The notes under the pieces were generated by a model, which searched no databases, had not been told where the DNA came from, and saw only the letters and a program-made list of their open reading frames with translations. This document shows positions 9,101 through 20,934 of a stretch of 64,000 nt of DNA, in pieces (position 1 is the stretch's first letter; every line of letters starts with the position of its first letter). Source of the stretch: Advenella kashmirensis WT001 (GTDB lineage Bacteria > Pseudomonadota > Gammaproteobacteria > Burkholderiales > Burkholderiaceae_B); assembly GCF_000219915.2 (NCBI RefSeq), contig NC_017964.1:2976001-3040000 (forward strand), given 5' to 3'. A program made the position numbers and the translations under genes.

Positions 9101-10555
9101 CTACAAGTAGGGCGAGGCCAGCCAGATCAGTTTGTTCCTGAGCGTTGCCAGCAAGCCCTGCTTGCGCAAGGATTCAAAGGTCACCCGCTGGCCATGCGCA
9201 ATTTCATTATCGATGGCCTCGTTGATCCACCCGGCCAGGCGCCGGTCGTACACCTCGATATCGATCTCGAAATTAAGCCGCAGGCTGCGTGAATCCCAAT
9301 TGGATGAACCGATCAGCGACCAGCTGTCGTCCACGGTCATCAACTTGGAATGATCGAAATTGCCGGAACCTTTCCACACCCGGCAGCCTGCCTCTATCAT
9401 CTGGTCAATCTGGGCCATCATGGCGTAGTGGATCAGACGCAGATTATTCCTGCCGGGGATGACAATATCCACTTGCACACCGCGTCGGGCGGCAGTGGTC
9501 AGGGCTCCGATCAGTACCACATCCGGCAGAAAATAGGGAGACTGGATCCTGATACGCTGTTGCGCAACGGCGCAGGCGGCCAGCAAGACCTTGTGCGTGC
9601 TTTCGATTTCCCGATCCGGGCCGGAGGGGACGCAGCGGGCGGCCATATCGGCAGGCATGAAAGCAGGCTCGGCCGCGACCCAGTCGCCCAGTTTCAGTTG
9701 CTCGCCGGTGGAGAACAGCCAGTCATGACAAAAGACAACCAGCAACTGGGCCACAATCGGGCCTCGCATCTGAAAATGAATATCGCGCGCCGTATTATCA
9801 TGGGCAATTTCCGTCAGAAACTCTTCACGGATATTCATCCCGCCGGCAAATCCCTGCGCGCCGTCCACTACCAGAATTTTGCGGTGACAGCGCATGTTGG
9901 CATACGGCATGCGCCAGGTAACGGCATTGGTCTCGAAAAGCTCCACCATCACGCCCTGCTCTCTTAGCCGATGCACAATGGTGGGATGAGAGTAGCGCAC
10001 GCCAATGGAGTCGATCAGCACCCGCACGCGCACTCCGCGCAGGAACGCTGCAATCAGGCTATCGGCAAAACGATGACCGACAATATCGTTATCGAAAATA
10101 TAGGTTTGGAGCAATACCGAGTCGATCGCAGCGTCAATGGCCGCAAGCATGGCCGGATAGGTCTGATCTCCGCCATTGAGCGGAATGATTTCGTTACCGC
10201 CACACAAAGGAAAACGGGTCACCGTGTCGCTGGCTTTTTTCAGTGACAGGCATTGTGCGGCAGCGTGGCGTGTCAGATCACTGACCGTAACGCTGGCATG
10301 ATCGGCTCCCTCTTTGAGCAACCTGTCCCGGTGGGATTTGATCCGGGTTTGCCGAATACGGTTGATGCCCACCACAAAATAGAGGACCGGCCCCAGAAAC
10401 GGAGAAAACAGCACCACACCGACCCACGCAATAGCGGCACGTACATCACGTTTGGTCAACGCAATATGAACCGCTGCCGCAACGCTCAACACCACACTTG
10501 CTGCGAAAATCAGATGGGTTTGATACTCAACCAGAAATTTCCACAGAGAAGCCAT
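9101..10555 (-). CDS. cls: cardiolipin synthase (PLD superfamily)
   Basis: This 484-residue membrane enzyme condenses two phosphatidylglycerol molecules to cardiolipin. Two N-terminal transmembrane helices (about residues 9-27 and 38-60) come before two phospholipase D domains. The HKD motifs are visible as CHRKILVVDG (about residue 220) followed by GGMNI, and as FDHSKLMTVDD (about residue 400) followed by GSSNWDSRSL. The length is typical of ClsA-type enzymes. The ATG at 10555 is used; a GTG lies one codon upstream. The 250 bases between this gene and the BCCT gene hold only a doubtful 80-codon frame. Confidence 0.93.
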   Translation of the reverse strand: MASLWKFLVEYQTHLIFAASVVLSVAAAVHIALTKRDVRAAIAWVGVVLFSPFLGPVLYFVVGINRIRQTRIKSHRDRLLKEGADHASVTVSDLTRHAAAQCLSLKKASDTVTRFPLCGGNEIIPLNGGDQTYPAMLAAIDAAIDSVLLQTYIFDNDIVGHRFADSLIAAFLRGVRVRVLIDSIGVRYSHPTIVHRLREQGVMVELFETNAVTWRMPYANMRCHRKILVVDGAQGFAGGMNIREEFLTEIAHDNTARDIHFQMRGPIVAQLLVVFCHDWLFSTGEQLKLGDWVAAEPAFMPADMAARCVPSGPDREIESTHKVLLAACAVAQQRIRIQSPYFLPDVVLIGALTTAARRGVQVDIVIPGRNNLRLIHYAMMAQIDQMIEAGCRVWKGSGNFDHSKLMTVDDSWSLIGSSNWDSRSLRLNFEIDIEVYDRRLAGWINEAIDNEIAHGQRVTFESLRKQGLLATLRNKLIWLASPYL

Positions 10556-10625
10556 CACAAAGACACCCGCTTACCTTCATAACCACTAAAAAGACAACAT
10601 AATAGTGTGTTGCGCCAGTTTTTTC

Positions 10626-10654
10626 TTGTGCGTTGAATATATACTTGCTATACT
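10626..10654 (+). promoter_or_regulatory. probable promoter of tRNA-His
   Basis: TTGTGC (10626-10631) and TATACT (10649-10654) are 17 bases apart, with the -10 box 17 bases before the tRNA. This is a close match to sigma-70 consensus. Confidence 0.6.
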
Positions 10655-10671
10655 CTTACGCTTACTCGGAT

Positions 10672-10748
10672 GGTGACTGTAGCTCAGTTGGTAGAGTCCC
10701 GGATTGTGATTCCGGTTGTCGTGGGTTCGAGCCCCATCAGTCACCCCA
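10672..10748 (+). tRNA. tRNA-His (anticodon GTG)
   Basis: This is a 77-nt cloverleaf with encoded CCA. It has the extra 5' G (G-1) paired with C73 that marks histidine tRNAs: 5' GGTGACT pairs with AGTCACC. The anticodon arm GGATTGTGATTCC gives GTG, and the T-arm is GTGGGTTCGAGCCCCAT. It closely resembles the E. coli hisR product. Confidence 0.97.
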
Positions 10749-11032
10749 AGTTTTCTAATAAAAACAGAAGCTTATCACAGCACCCATGTAACCGCACTTG
10801 TTACATTGGAACAAAAAACAATCAATAAATCCAAAACCCAGGTCTGCGCAATCAGATCACGCGCATCTGGTTCTGCCTGCTTCATACCTTCTCTGACTAG
10901 CTCCGCCCCATAAACAGGGCAAGAGTATTCATCAACACAAATTACTCACACCATTGCAGCAGGCCGCAAGGTGCCAGCCTATCTCCTGCAGCAGACACGC
11001 GGCCGTCACAGAGCCGGCCCATTGCGCAACAC

Positions 11033-11236
11033 CTACTGGTCGCGCGAGCGACGATTCAATTTCCATACCGAGACCGCCGCGGCAATAAAAAAAGACACTA
11101 ACAGGCCGGCAAAGGCAGCCACCACAAAGTTACCAAGTACGATCCAGAATATCACGGTTAGCAGCAACCCGACCGACAGCGGCCGGGCTCCCAGGGCAGA
11201 CACGATATTTCCCAGTTTTGACAATACACCTTTCAC
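11033..11236 (-). CDS. small membrane protein of unknown function
   Basis: This is a 67-residue protein starting at a GTG preceded by AGGAAAG with good spacing. That start is preferred over an ATG 45 bases upstream with no site. Residues about 20-55 are almost entirely hydrophobic (two short helices around LLLTVIFWIVLGNFVVAAFA) and end in a basic WKLNRRSRDQ tail. No family is recognised. It stands alone between tRNA-His and the indolepyruvate oxidoreductase. Confidence 0.5.
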   Translation of the reverse strand: MKGVLSKLGNIVSALGARPLSVGLLLTVIFWIVLGNFVVAAFAGLLVSFFIAAAVSVWKLNRRSRDQ

Positions 11237-11600
11237 TTTTCTTTCCTGATTCTTGCGCTTTGTTGCGCACACGACTAACATGATTCTAGGATATACCCTA
11301 ATGCGGGTTATTTTTGTTTCGCTGTAGCTGAAAATGCCTTAACTTTACGTTAACGTCAATTAAAGAATTTGCCTGCCGATTTTCGTTACCTGTGACTCCG
11401 CTGCAACTCCGGGCTCACATCGGCCGGCAGACATGATGAGTTGCAGCAAAAAATCGGCTGCCATTCATCAGGACGATATAGCATCGCCTCGAAAGGCGGT
11501 GAACATTCCAGGCCGTTGCTCATACCGTTCACAAGACGACTATGACAATGTCAGGGAATCATGCGCTTATATGCATATGGACCATATCGGAGACAAAAGT
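11237..11600. other. divergent intergenic region upstream of indolepyruvate oxidoreductase
   Basis: About 360 bases lie between the small membrane protein and the start at 11601. The frame open from 11433 is the in-frame upstream extension of the next gene and looks non-coding. A GGAGAC ribosome-binding site sits just before 11601. No other signal is seen. Confidence 0.5.
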
Positions 11601-14600
11601 ATGAATGCCCCACTACCTAAAGTGGCACAGGATGCCCTGAAGAATACCACCATTGACGACAAATATAGCCTGGAAAGGGGCCGCGTCTATATGAGTGGCA
11701 CCCAGGCGCTGGTGCGTCTGCCCATGCTGCAAAAAGACCGGGACCGCCGCGCCGGGCTGGACACTGGCGGATTCATTTCCGGCTACCGCGGCTCGCCCCT
11801 GGGCAATCTGGATCTGAGTTTGTGGAAGGCAAAAAAATACCTTGCCGAGCATGAAATCTCCTTCCAGCCCGGTGTCAACGAAGAGCTTGGCGCCACCGCG
11901 GTTTGGGGCTCACAGCAGGTCAACCTGTTTCCTGGCGCAACCAAACAGGGCGTATTTGCCATGTGGTATGGCAAGGGGCCGGGCCTGGACCGCTCCATGG
12001 ATGTATTCAAACACGCCAACTCGGCAGGCTCCAGCCAGTTTGGTGGTGTATTGCTGCTGGCGGGCGATGACCATGCTGCCAAATCGTCCACTGTAGCCTA
12101 TCAGTCTGAGCATAACCTGCAGTCTGCCGGCATTCCCGTCCTCTACCCCAGCAATGTGCAGGAATATCTGGACTTTGGCGTACACGGCTGGGCCATGAGT
12201 CGCTATTCCGGCTTGTGGGTCGCCATGAAATGCGTGACCGACGTGATCGAATCGAGCTCGTCGGTCGAACTGGATCCGGATCGCGTGCAGACCATTACGC
12301 CGCCAGACTTTGACATGCCCGAAGGCGGTTTATCCATTCGCTGGCCCGATCCGCCGCTGGACCAGGAAGCCCGGCTGAACAATTACAAATTCTATGCAGC
12401 ACTGGCCTATGTGCGCGCCAACAAACTGGACAAGATCATTTTTGATTCGCCCAAGGCCCGGTTCGGCATCATGACCGCCGGCAAAGCCTACCTGGACGTG
12501 CGCCAGGCGCTGACCGATCTGGGGCTGGACGAAGCAACCTGTGCAGACATCGGCATTCGACTATACAAAGTGGGCTGTGTCTGGCCGCTAGAGGCGCAAG
12601 GCGCCCGACACTTTGCCGAAGGCCTGGATGAGATCCTGGTGGTTGAAGAAAAACGTCAGATCATGGAATACGCCCTGAAGGAAGAGCTGTATAACTGGCG
12701 CGATGACGTCCGCCCCGATGTCTACGGTAAATTCGATGCGCGTGACGATGGTGGCGGCGAATGGTCCGTGCCCCGCGGCAACTGGTTATTGCCGGCCAAT
12801 TACGAATTGTCTCCTGCGATTATCGCCAAGGCCATTGCCAAACGCTTGGAAAAACATGCCCTTCCCGACGAGGTTCGCGCCCGCATCCAGGCCCGCATTG
12901 CGATTATCCATGCCAAGGAACAGGATGCCAAGCGGCCGGTTGTCGTGCAGGATCGCAAGCCCTGGTTCTGTTCGGGCTGCCCCCACAACACGTCTACGCG
13001 CGTGCCCGAAGGCTCCCGCGCAGTGGCCGGCATCGGCTGCCACTATATGACCATCTGGATGGATCGTAGCACCGATACCTTTACCCAGATGGGTGGAGAA
13101 GGCGTCCCCTGGATCGGCCAGAAAGACTTTACGACCACCAAGCATATTTTCGCCAACCTGGGTGACGGCACCTACTTTCATTCCGGGATTCTGGCGATCC
13201 GCGCTTCGATCGCAGCCAAAGTCAACATCACCTACAAAATTTTATACAACGATGCCGTTGCCATGACCGGCGGGCAACCTGTAGATGGCACGCTGACCGT
13301 GCCGCAAATCAACGCCCAGTTGCATGCCGAAGGCGCCACCCGCATCGTGATCGTCAGCGACGAACCGGAAAAATATAAAGGGGTCAGCCTGATCGGCAAC
13401 CCCGACGTATTCCATCGCGATTCACTGGACGATGTGCAATTGGAACTGCGCGATACCGAAGGCACGACTATCCTGATTTACGATCAGACCTGCGCGACCG
13501 AGAAACGTCGGCGCCGCAAACGCAATGCCTACCCCGATCCCGATCGACGCGTCTTTATTAACGAGGCAGTCTGCGAGGGTTGCGGCGACTGCGGCGTAAA
13601 ATCGAACTGTCTTTCGGTGGAACCGGTAGACACGCCGATGGGCAGCAAGCGCCGCATTAACCAGTCCTCCTGCAACAAGGACTATTCCTGCCTGAACGGT
13701 TTTTGTCCCAGCTTTGTGACCGCCGAAGGCGCCAAAGTACGCAAGCCCCAGACGGCCACGCTGTCTTTTGAAAAAATAGAAGCTGACATTCCGGAACCTG
13801 CGACGCCGGTGATTGACCGCTCATACAACATTCTGGTGCCTGGCGTAGGCGGCACCGGTGTGGTCACCATTGGCGCCCTGCTGGGCATGGCCGCACACCT
13901 GGAAGAAAAAGGCGTCAACGTGCTGGATATTACCGGATTGGCGCAAAAAGGCGGCGCCGTCGTGAGCCATGTTCAGATTGGCAACCAGCCGGCAGACCTG
14001 CATTCGACCCGCATCGGCGTGGGCGAAGCCGATCTGATTATCGGCTGCGACGCCATTGTGGCAGCGTCTCGCGAGATTACATCAAAAACCCGCAAGGGCA
14101 TCACGGTGGCAGCCATCAACAGCGCCAAGGTGCCCACCGCAGAAATTTTCCAGAACCCGAAATGGCAGTTCCCTTCAGCCATTACCGAGAATGATATGCT
14201 GGATCTGCTGGGCCAGGAAAAATGTGATTTCCTGGATGCCAATGGCTATGCTGTTGCGCTGCTGGGCGATGCAATTTTCGCCAACCCGCTAATGATGGGC
14301 TACGCCTGGCAAAAAGGATGGATCCCCCTGCATCATGAAAGCCTGGAGCGCGCCATCGAACTCAATGGCGTTGCCGTTGACAAAAACCTGGCCGCCTTTG
14401 AATGGGGCCGCTATCTGGCGCATCACGGCCTGCAGTCCGTCCCGCTTGGCAGCAGCAAGCGCACGGCGCGCCACGAAAATCTGATCAGCATGCCCGAGAG
14501 CACCGACACGCTGATCAAGCGCCTTGCGCAACACCTGACCAAATATCAGAACGAGCGGTATGCACGACGCTTTACACAGGCGGTCGCACGCATCCGCGAG

Positions 14601-15161
14601 ACCGAAAAAACACGCGGTTTCAGCGGCCATATCCTGACCGAGGCGGTAGCCCGCAATCTGGCCAAGTTGATGAGCTACAAGGATGAATACGAGGTGGCTC
14701 GCCTGTACACTGACCCGGCCTATTTTGACAAATTGCGTGAGCAGTTCGAAGGCGAGCCGGGTCGCGACTATGCATTGCACGTTCATCTGGCGCCGCCCGC
14801 ATTCAGCAAAAAAGATAAAAAAGGCCACCTGATCAAGAAGAAATACGGTCCGTGGGTAATGAAAGCCTTTGCGGTGCTGGCACACCTCAAACCCCTGCGC
14901 GGCACCGCCCTTGATCCCTTTGGCCGTACCGAAGAACGACGCGCCGAACGCGCCCTGGTCGAGGAATATTTCGCGTTACTGGACGAAATCAATCAGAGCC
15001 TGAATGACAGCAACTACGATACGGCCGTGGAGCTGGCCCGCCTGCCCGACGATATCCGTGGTTATGGTCACATCAAAGAGGCCAATATGCAAAAGGCAGC
15101 AGCAAGGCGCGTTCAACTGCTTGAAGACTATCGCCGCACGGCGTTAAGCAAGGCAGCATAA
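11601..15161 (+). CDS. indolepyruvate ferredoxin oxidoreductase, single-chain fused type
   Basis: This is a 1186-residue fusion of the 2-oxoacid:ferredoxin oxidoreductase parts. It oxidatively decarboxylates aryl pyruvates (indolepyruvate, phenylpyruvate) from aromatic amino-acid transamination to aryl-acetyl-CoA. The pyrimidine-binding alpha-like domain comes first (GGFISGYRGSPLGN at about residues 55-68). A TPP-binding domain with WFCSGCPHNTS follows at about residue 455, then cysteine clusters near 655-710 (CEGCGDCGVKSNC and CNKDYSCLNGFCP). A gamma-type domain starts near residue 740 (GVGGTGVVTIGALLG). The ATG at 11601 has a GGAGAC site; the frame stays open 168 bases upstream but that part looks non-coding. 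No separate ferredoxin gene is adjacent. Such fused forms are common in Burkholderiales. Confidence 0.93.
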   Translation: MNAPLPKVAQDALKNTTIDDKYSLERGRVYMSGTQALVRLPMLQKDRDRRAGLDTGGFISGYRGSPLGNLDLSLWKAKKYLAEHEISFQPGVNEELGATAVWGSQQVNLFPGATKQGVFAMWYGKGPGLDRSMDVFKHANSAGSSQFGGVLLLAGDDHAAKSSTVAYQSEHNLQSAGIPVLYPSNVQEYLDFGVHGWAMSRYSGLWVAMKCVTDVIESSSSVELDPDRVQTITPPDFDMPEGGLSIRWPDPPLDQEARLNNYKFYAALAYVRANKLDKIIFDSPKARFGIMTAGKAYLDVRQALTDLGLDEATCADIGIRLYKVGCVWPLEAQGARHFAEGLDEILVVEEKRQIMEYALKEELYNWRDDVRPDVYGKFDARDDGGGEWSVPRGNWLLPANYELSPAIIAKAIAKRLEKHALPDEVRARIQARIAIIHAKEQDAKRPVVVQDRKPWFCSGCPHNTSTRVPEGSRAVAGIGCHYMTIWMDRSTDTFTQMGGEGVPWIGQKDFTTTKHIFANLGDGTYFHSGILAIRASIAAKVNITYKILYNDAVAMTGGQPVDGTLTVPQINAQLHAEGATRIVIVSDEPEKYKGVSLIGNPDVFHRDSLDDVQLELRDTEGTTILIYDQTCATEKRRRRKRNAYPDPDRRVFINEAVCEGCGDCGVKSNCLSVEPVDTPMGSKRRINQSSCNKDYSCLNGFCPSFVTAEGAKVRKPQTATLSFEKIEADIPEPATPVIDRSYNILVPGVGGTGVVTIGALLGMAAHLEEKGVNVLDITGLAQKGGAVVSHVQIGNQPADLHSTRIGVGEADLIIGCDAIVAASREITSKTRKGITVAAINSAKVPTAEIFQNPKWQFPSAITENDMLDLLGQEKCDFLDANGYAVALLGDAIFANPLMMGYAWQKGWIPLHHESLERAIELNGVAVDKNLAAFEWGRYLAHHGLQSVPLGSSKRTARHENLISMPESTDTLIKRLAQHLTKYQNERYARRFTQAVARIRETEKTRGFSGHILTEAVARNLAKLMSYKDEYEVARLYTDPAYFDKLREQFEGEPGRDYALHVHLAPPAFSKKDKKGHLIKKKYGPWVMKAFAVLAHLKPLRGTALDPFGRTEERRAERALVEEYFALLDEINQSLNDSNYDTAVELARLPDDIRGYGHIKEANMQKAAARRVQLLEDYRRTALSKAA

Positions 15162-15368
15162 TGGCTGCGGCAGCGGCGCTCACCTTGCGTCGCTGCCAAT
15201 TGCCATGGCCTCGCCCACCTGGTCGCCGCTACAGGCAATCGGGTCCCGGGTAGTTGCACAACACCGGGATTCGAAACTTTGGTGCACACCGCTTTATCGT
15301 CAGAAGTTAGAAAGCCGACATGGTTACTCACTATAATAGATGGTTTGACAACCCATTTCGGAGCCATT

Positions 15369-15776
15369 ATGAAAACCAAGCCTGTTCTCGTCCAGGAAGA
15401 CGTACAGAAAATCATCGATGCAGCGGCCGCACATGCCAGCAAAAATAACTGGGCCGTGACTATTGCCGTAACTGACGATGGCGGCCATCTGCTGGCCCTG
15501 AAACGTCTTGATGGCGCGGCACCGGTTTCCGCCCATATTGCGCCGGCCAAAGCCCATGCAGCAGCCCTGGGTCGCCGCGAAACCAAAGGCTACGAAGAAA
15601 TGATCAACAATGGTCGCTACGCATTTCTGTCGGCACCAGCCATTTCAGGCATGCTCGAAGGCGGCGTGCCTGTTGTCGTTGACGGCCAGACCATTGGCGC
15701 TGTCGGTGTATCCGGCGTGCAGGCCAGCCAGGACGCTGAAACGGCCATAGCCGGTATCGCTGCGATTACAGGCTGA
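15369..15776 (+). CDS. GlcG/HbpS-family heme-binding-like protein
   Basis: This 135-residue single-domain protein belongs to the GlcG/HbpS (DUF336) family. It shows TIAVTDDGGHLLALKRLDGA near residue 35, AKAHAAALGRR near 60 and the glycine-rich end GGVPVVVDGQTIGAVGVSG near 100. Members bind heme or sit beside glycolate and aromatic-acid genes; their role is poorly defined. The ATG at 15369 follows a GGAG site. It is on the same strand as the indolepyruvate oxidoreductase but 207 bases away, so co-transcription is unproven. Confidence 0.85.
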   Translation: MKTKPVLVQEDVQKIIDAAAAHASKNNWAVTIAVTDDGGHLLALKRLDGAAPVSAHIAPAKAHAAALGRRETKGYEEMINNGRYAFLSAPAISGMLEGGVPVVVDGQTIGAVGVSGVQASQDAETAIAGIAAITG

Positions 15777-17494
<1,718 letters not shown>

Positions 17495-17554
17495 TCCACG
17501 ATCACCGCCAACCGATTGTCACATTTGCTGCAGTCGGTTAGCCTGAGCCAGAAT

Positions 17555-17592
17555 AAAAAAACACCCGGTCATTTCTGATCGGGTGTTTTTTA
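17555..17592. terminator. bidirectional rho-independent terminator (gdhA / pnp)
   Basis: The stem ACACCCGGTC/GATCGGGTGT has one G-U pair and loop ATTTCT. It is flanked by A6 on the left and T6 on the right, so it can stop transcripts from both convergent genes. Confidence 0.9.
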
Positions 17593-17697
17593 TTGGCTGA
17601 TATGTCCGCAGGCGATGAAACATCGAATGCCAACACGGCAACTGCTTGCCGTAACAGGGTATGGCTTCTGACGAAACAATACCCTTTACTGCTATGC

Positions 17698-19860
17698 TTA
17701 CTCTGCTGGTTTTTCAGCAGACTCGGTGCCTTCTGCCGGTGCATTTTCCTGCGCGCCTTCCAGACCGCCCAATGCCTTGGCTGACAGACGCAGACGACCG
17801 CGATCGTCGGCTTCAATAACCTTGACCTTGACCTTCTGTCCTACTGTCAGCACGTCATTGATGTTGGCAATGCGATAGTTGGCGATTTCAGAAATATGCA
17901 ATAGCCCATCACGACCAGGCAGAATCTGTACGATGCCACCAAAGTCCAGCAGGCGCTGCACAGTGCCCTCGTAAACCTGACCCACTTCAACCACTGCAGT
18001 CAGCTCGGCGATACGACGCTCGGCTTCCTTGGCTTTGTCCAGATCAGCGCTGGAGATGGTAACCACCCCTTCGTCGCTGATATCAATATGGCAACCGGTT
18101 TCTTCTGTCAGCGCACGAATCGTGGCGCCGCCCTTGCCGATCACATCACGGATTTTTTCCGGATTGATTTTCATGGACAACATGCGTGGCGCAAAGGTAG
18201 ACAGCTCTTCGCGTGAACCGGTCAGCGCCTCGGTCATTTTACCCAGGATATGCATACGGCCATCACGGGCCTGAGCCAGTGCGACCTGCATGATTTCCTT
18301 GGTAATGCCCTGGATTTTGATATCCATTTGCAAAGCAGTAATACCGTTTTTGGTGCCGGCTACTTTGAAATCCATATCGCCCAGGTGATCTTCGTCGCCC
18401 AGAATATCGGTCAGCACAGCGAACTTGCCACCATCCTTGATCAGACCCATGGCCACACCGGCAACGTGATCCTTGACCGGCACACCAGCGTCCATCATGG
18501 CCAGCGAGCCACCGCAAACAGAAGCCATGGATGAAGAACCGTTGGATTCTGTAATTTCAGACACGACACGAATCGTGTACTGGAAGTCCTCATGCGCAGG
18601 CAGCGTGGAAATCAGCGCGCGCTTGGCAAGGCGGCCATGGCCGATTTCACGGCGTTTTGGTGCGCCGAAACGACCAGTTTCGCCCGTAGCAAACGGAGGC
18701 ATATTGTAGTGAAGCATGAAGCGGTCACGATGTTCGCCCATGACCGAGTCAATGATCTGCTCGTCCTGCTTGGTGCCCAGCGTAGCAATAACCAGTGCCT
18801 GTGTTTCACCGCGCGTAAACAGCGCACTGCCATGGGCACGTGGCAACACACCCAGGCGGATAGAGATCGGACGTACTGTACGGGTGTCACGACCGTCAAT
18901 GCGGGGCTCGCCTGCCAGAATCTGGCCGCGCACGATTTTGGATTCCAGATCGAAAATAATATTTTCGATGGCGACGGCGTCGGGCGCATCCTGACCTGCC
19001 TGCGCTGCCTGTTCAGCCAGCGTTTGCTTGACCGCCGCAGTCACTTCGCGCAGCTTGGTTGTGCGTTCCTGTTTCTGACGGATTTCATAGGCGCTTTTCA
19101 GGCCCGATTCGGCAGCAGCAGTCACCGCAGCGATCAGCGCTTCGTTTTTGGCTTCCGGCTGCCAATCCCACTCGGGTTTGCCGGCTTCGGCCACCAGATC
19201 ATGAATGGCATTGATGGCAGCCTGCATTTGCTCATGGCCAAACACCACACCGCCCAGCATCACTTCTTCAGACAACTGCTTGGCCTCTGATTCGACCATC
19301 AGCACAGCGTTTTCAGTACCGGCAACAACCAGGTTCATTTCTGAATCGACCAACTGATCCTGTGTTGGATTCAGCAAATACTGGCCATTAATGTAGCCTA
19401 CGCGCGCAGCGCCAATAGGACCGTCAAATGGAATACCGGACACAGCCAATGCAGCAGAACTGCCGATCAGCGCGGCGATATCGGGATCAATCTGAGGATC
19501 AACCGACAGCACATGAATAATGACCTGTACTTCGTTATAGAAGCCCTCAGGAAACAGCGGACGCAAAGGGCGATCGATAAGGCGGGATGTGAGTGTTTCT
19601 TTTTCGGAAGGCTTGCCTTCGCGTTTGAAAAAACCACCGGGAATACGACCGGCAGAATAGGTTTTCTCAACATAGTCGACCGTGAGCGGGAAAAAATCCT
19701 GTCCGGGCTTGGCATTTTTTGCTGCAACGACGGTGGCCAGCACAACGGAATCACCCATTGAAACCACAACGGCACCTGAAGACTGGCGGGCGATTTCGCC
19801 GGTTTCCAGCACAACAGTCTGATCGCCATACTGAAACGACTTGGTCACTTTGTTAAACAT
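17698..19860 (-). CDS. pnp: polyribonucleotide nucleotidyltransferase (PNPase)
   Basis: This is a 720-residue phosphorolytic 3'-5' exoribonuclease, also a degradosome partner. It has two RNase PH domains (residues about 10-225 and 325-550) separated by an alpha-helical linker. A KH domain follows with [16 protein letters not shown] near residue 562, then an S1 domain near 620-690 ([19 protein letters not shown]). [20 protein letters not shown] near residue 78 is a strong family signature. Downstream of rpsO on the same strand with a hairpin between, it reproduces the conserved rpsO-pnp arrangement in which RNase III processing autoregulates pnp in E. coli. Confidence 0.98.
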   Translation of the reverse strand: MFNKVTKSFQYGDQTVVLETGEIARQSSGAVVVSMGDSVVLATVVAAKNAKPGQDFFPLTVDYVEKTYSAGRIPGGFFKREGKPSEKETLTSRLIDRPLRPLFPEGFYNEVQVIIHVLSVDPQIDPDIAALIGSSAALAVSGIPFDGPIGAARVGYINGQYLLNPTQDQLVDSEMNLVVAGTENAVLMVESEAKQLSEEVMLGGVVFGHEQMQAAINAIHDLVAEAGKPEWDWQPEAKNEALIAAVTAAAESGLKSAYEIRQKQERTTKLREVTAAVKQTLAEQAAQAGQDAPDAVAIENIIFDLESKIVRGQILAGEPRIDGRDTRTVRPISIRLGVLPRAHGSALFTRGETQALVIATLGTKQDEQIIDSVMGEHRDRFMLHYNMPPFATGETGRFGAPKRREIGHGRLAKRALISTLPAHEDFQYTIRVVSEITESNGSSSMASVCGGSLAMMDAGVPVKDHVAGVAMGLIKDGGKFAVLTDILGDEDHLGDMDFKVAGTKNGITALQMDIKIQGITKEIMQVALAQARDGRMHILGKMTEALTGSREELSTFAPRMLSMKINPEKIRDVIGKGGATIRALTEETGCHIDISDEGVVTISSADLDKAKEAERRIAELTAVVEVGQVYEGTVQRLLDFGGIVQILPGRDGLLHISEIANYRIANINDVLTVGQKVKVKVIEADDRGRLRLSAKALGGLEGAQENAPAEGTESAEKPAE

Positions 19861-19954
19861 TTTTCAATCCTTACAATAAAGCCAGAGAGATCTGTCCGTT
19901 TTCAGCCGCACACCACGATTCTGTGTACGCGTCCAAACCTCGTTCCGGCACAAT

Positions 19955-20001
19955 AAAAAAAACCGTGCCAGGCGCCAGCCTGGCGCTCTGCACGGTTTTG
20001 T
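19955..20001 (-). terminator. rpsO-pnp intergenic hairpin (terminator / RNase III site candidate)
   Basis: Outer arms AAAACCGTGC (19959-19968) and GCACGGTTTT (19990-19999) enclose an inner CAGGCGCCAG/CTGGCGCT stem. On the minus strand, after rpsO, the stem is followed by a run of T, so it can act as a partial terminator. The same position holds the rpsO terminator and RNase III site in E. coli. Confidence 0.75.
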
Positions 20002-20020
20002 GTTGGGCGCAAACCCAATA

Positions 20021-20290
20021 TCACTTACGCAGACCGAGTTTTTCGATGAGTGAGCGGTAAGCGTCAGGGTTACGACCTTTCAGGTAGTCGAGCAGTTTAC
20101 GGCGACGGCTAACCATGCGCAACAAACCACGACGAGAGTGGTGGTCTTTCATGTGTTCTTTGAAATGACCGGTTAATTCGTTGATACGGGCGGTCAGCAA
20201 TGCAACCTGCACTTCGGGAGAACCTGTATCGCCCTGAGCGCGACCGTATTGAGCAACAATTTCAGATTTTTTGATATCAGCAACTGACAT
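20021..20290 (-). CDS. rpsO: 30S ribosomal protein S15
   Basis: This 89-residue protein matches the usual S15 length. S15 binds the central domain of 16S rRNA early in 30S assembly. Recognisable segments are [40 protein letters not shown] and RRKLLDYLK. It is upstream of pnp on the same strand. Confidence 0.98.
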   Translation of the reverse strand: MSVADIKKSEIVAQYGRAQGDTGSPEVQVALLTARINELTGHFKEHMKDHHSRRGLLRMVSRRRKLLDYLKGRNPDAYRSLIEKLGLRK

Positions 20291-20934
20291 ATTGAATAAG
20301 CCTCATGAACTGGCGGTAAAACCGAGGCGTTTTACCGTGAAGTATTAAAAATAAAATATCGGATAATTTCCCGACCGAATCACCATAGACATAAAACACA
20401 CATAACCGGGCATATATACTCACCGGCACCAGCGTTTGCGATTGCTTTGGCCTTCGAAGCAGGCCCTGATCACTCGCGCGCCAGGACTTTGCAAAAAGCA
20501 AAGCAAACTACCGGCAACAAGCCCAGCGGCCCGGCAGCCAAAATACCGCCGTCAGAATTAACCCTTGGTTTTTATGCACGATTGATTGCGCCATGATGAC
20601 CATCTTGCCCCCGGAAATACGAAATACGCTATTTGCCCGGATAGACGGTTGCACACCCAACATGCTCATTCTGATCTGTCCCGTTGCGCATTTACACGCT
20701 ACAATGAACACATCAGATGCCATGCAGGGCTGCATTTGGCTTTCAGTCAAGACCGATAATTATATATGATTCAGCCCGAAAACACACGCAAACCTTAGCC
20801 ATACAGGTTCAAATATGCCTAATTTCCGTTGTTTTTCCCTATTTCCGGGCTTTTTTTCCAACACTGACCTGCACCGCCGGCGTAAAACCCCGTTTTTTTC
20901 GCAACCAGCTGCGCCGCGTAAAGTGCTGTGCAAC
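20291..20934. other. rpsO promoter region and long divergent spacer
   Basis: About 640 bases lie between rpsO and the preferred start of the lipoprotein gene. Open frames on both strands (for example 80 codons at 20508-20750 minus) lack family resemblance. The in-frame upstream extension of the lipoprotein from 20815 is possible coding sequence. No further signal is resolved. Confidence 0.4.

Noticed and set aside
8859..9101. 80-codon open frame between cardiolipin synthase and the BCCT gene, minus strand
   Set aside because: It is in the right orientation and just touches the cls stop, but the translation shows no domain or signal and no convincing start site; left as unassigned spacer.
18592..19290. 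232-codon open frame on the plus strand inside pnp
   Set aside because: Antisense shadow of a clearly conserved PNPase gene.
20508..20750. 80-codon open frame on the minus strand upstream of rpsO
   Set aside because: No family resemblance, no ribosome-binding site and mixed composition; it occupies the rpsO promoter region.
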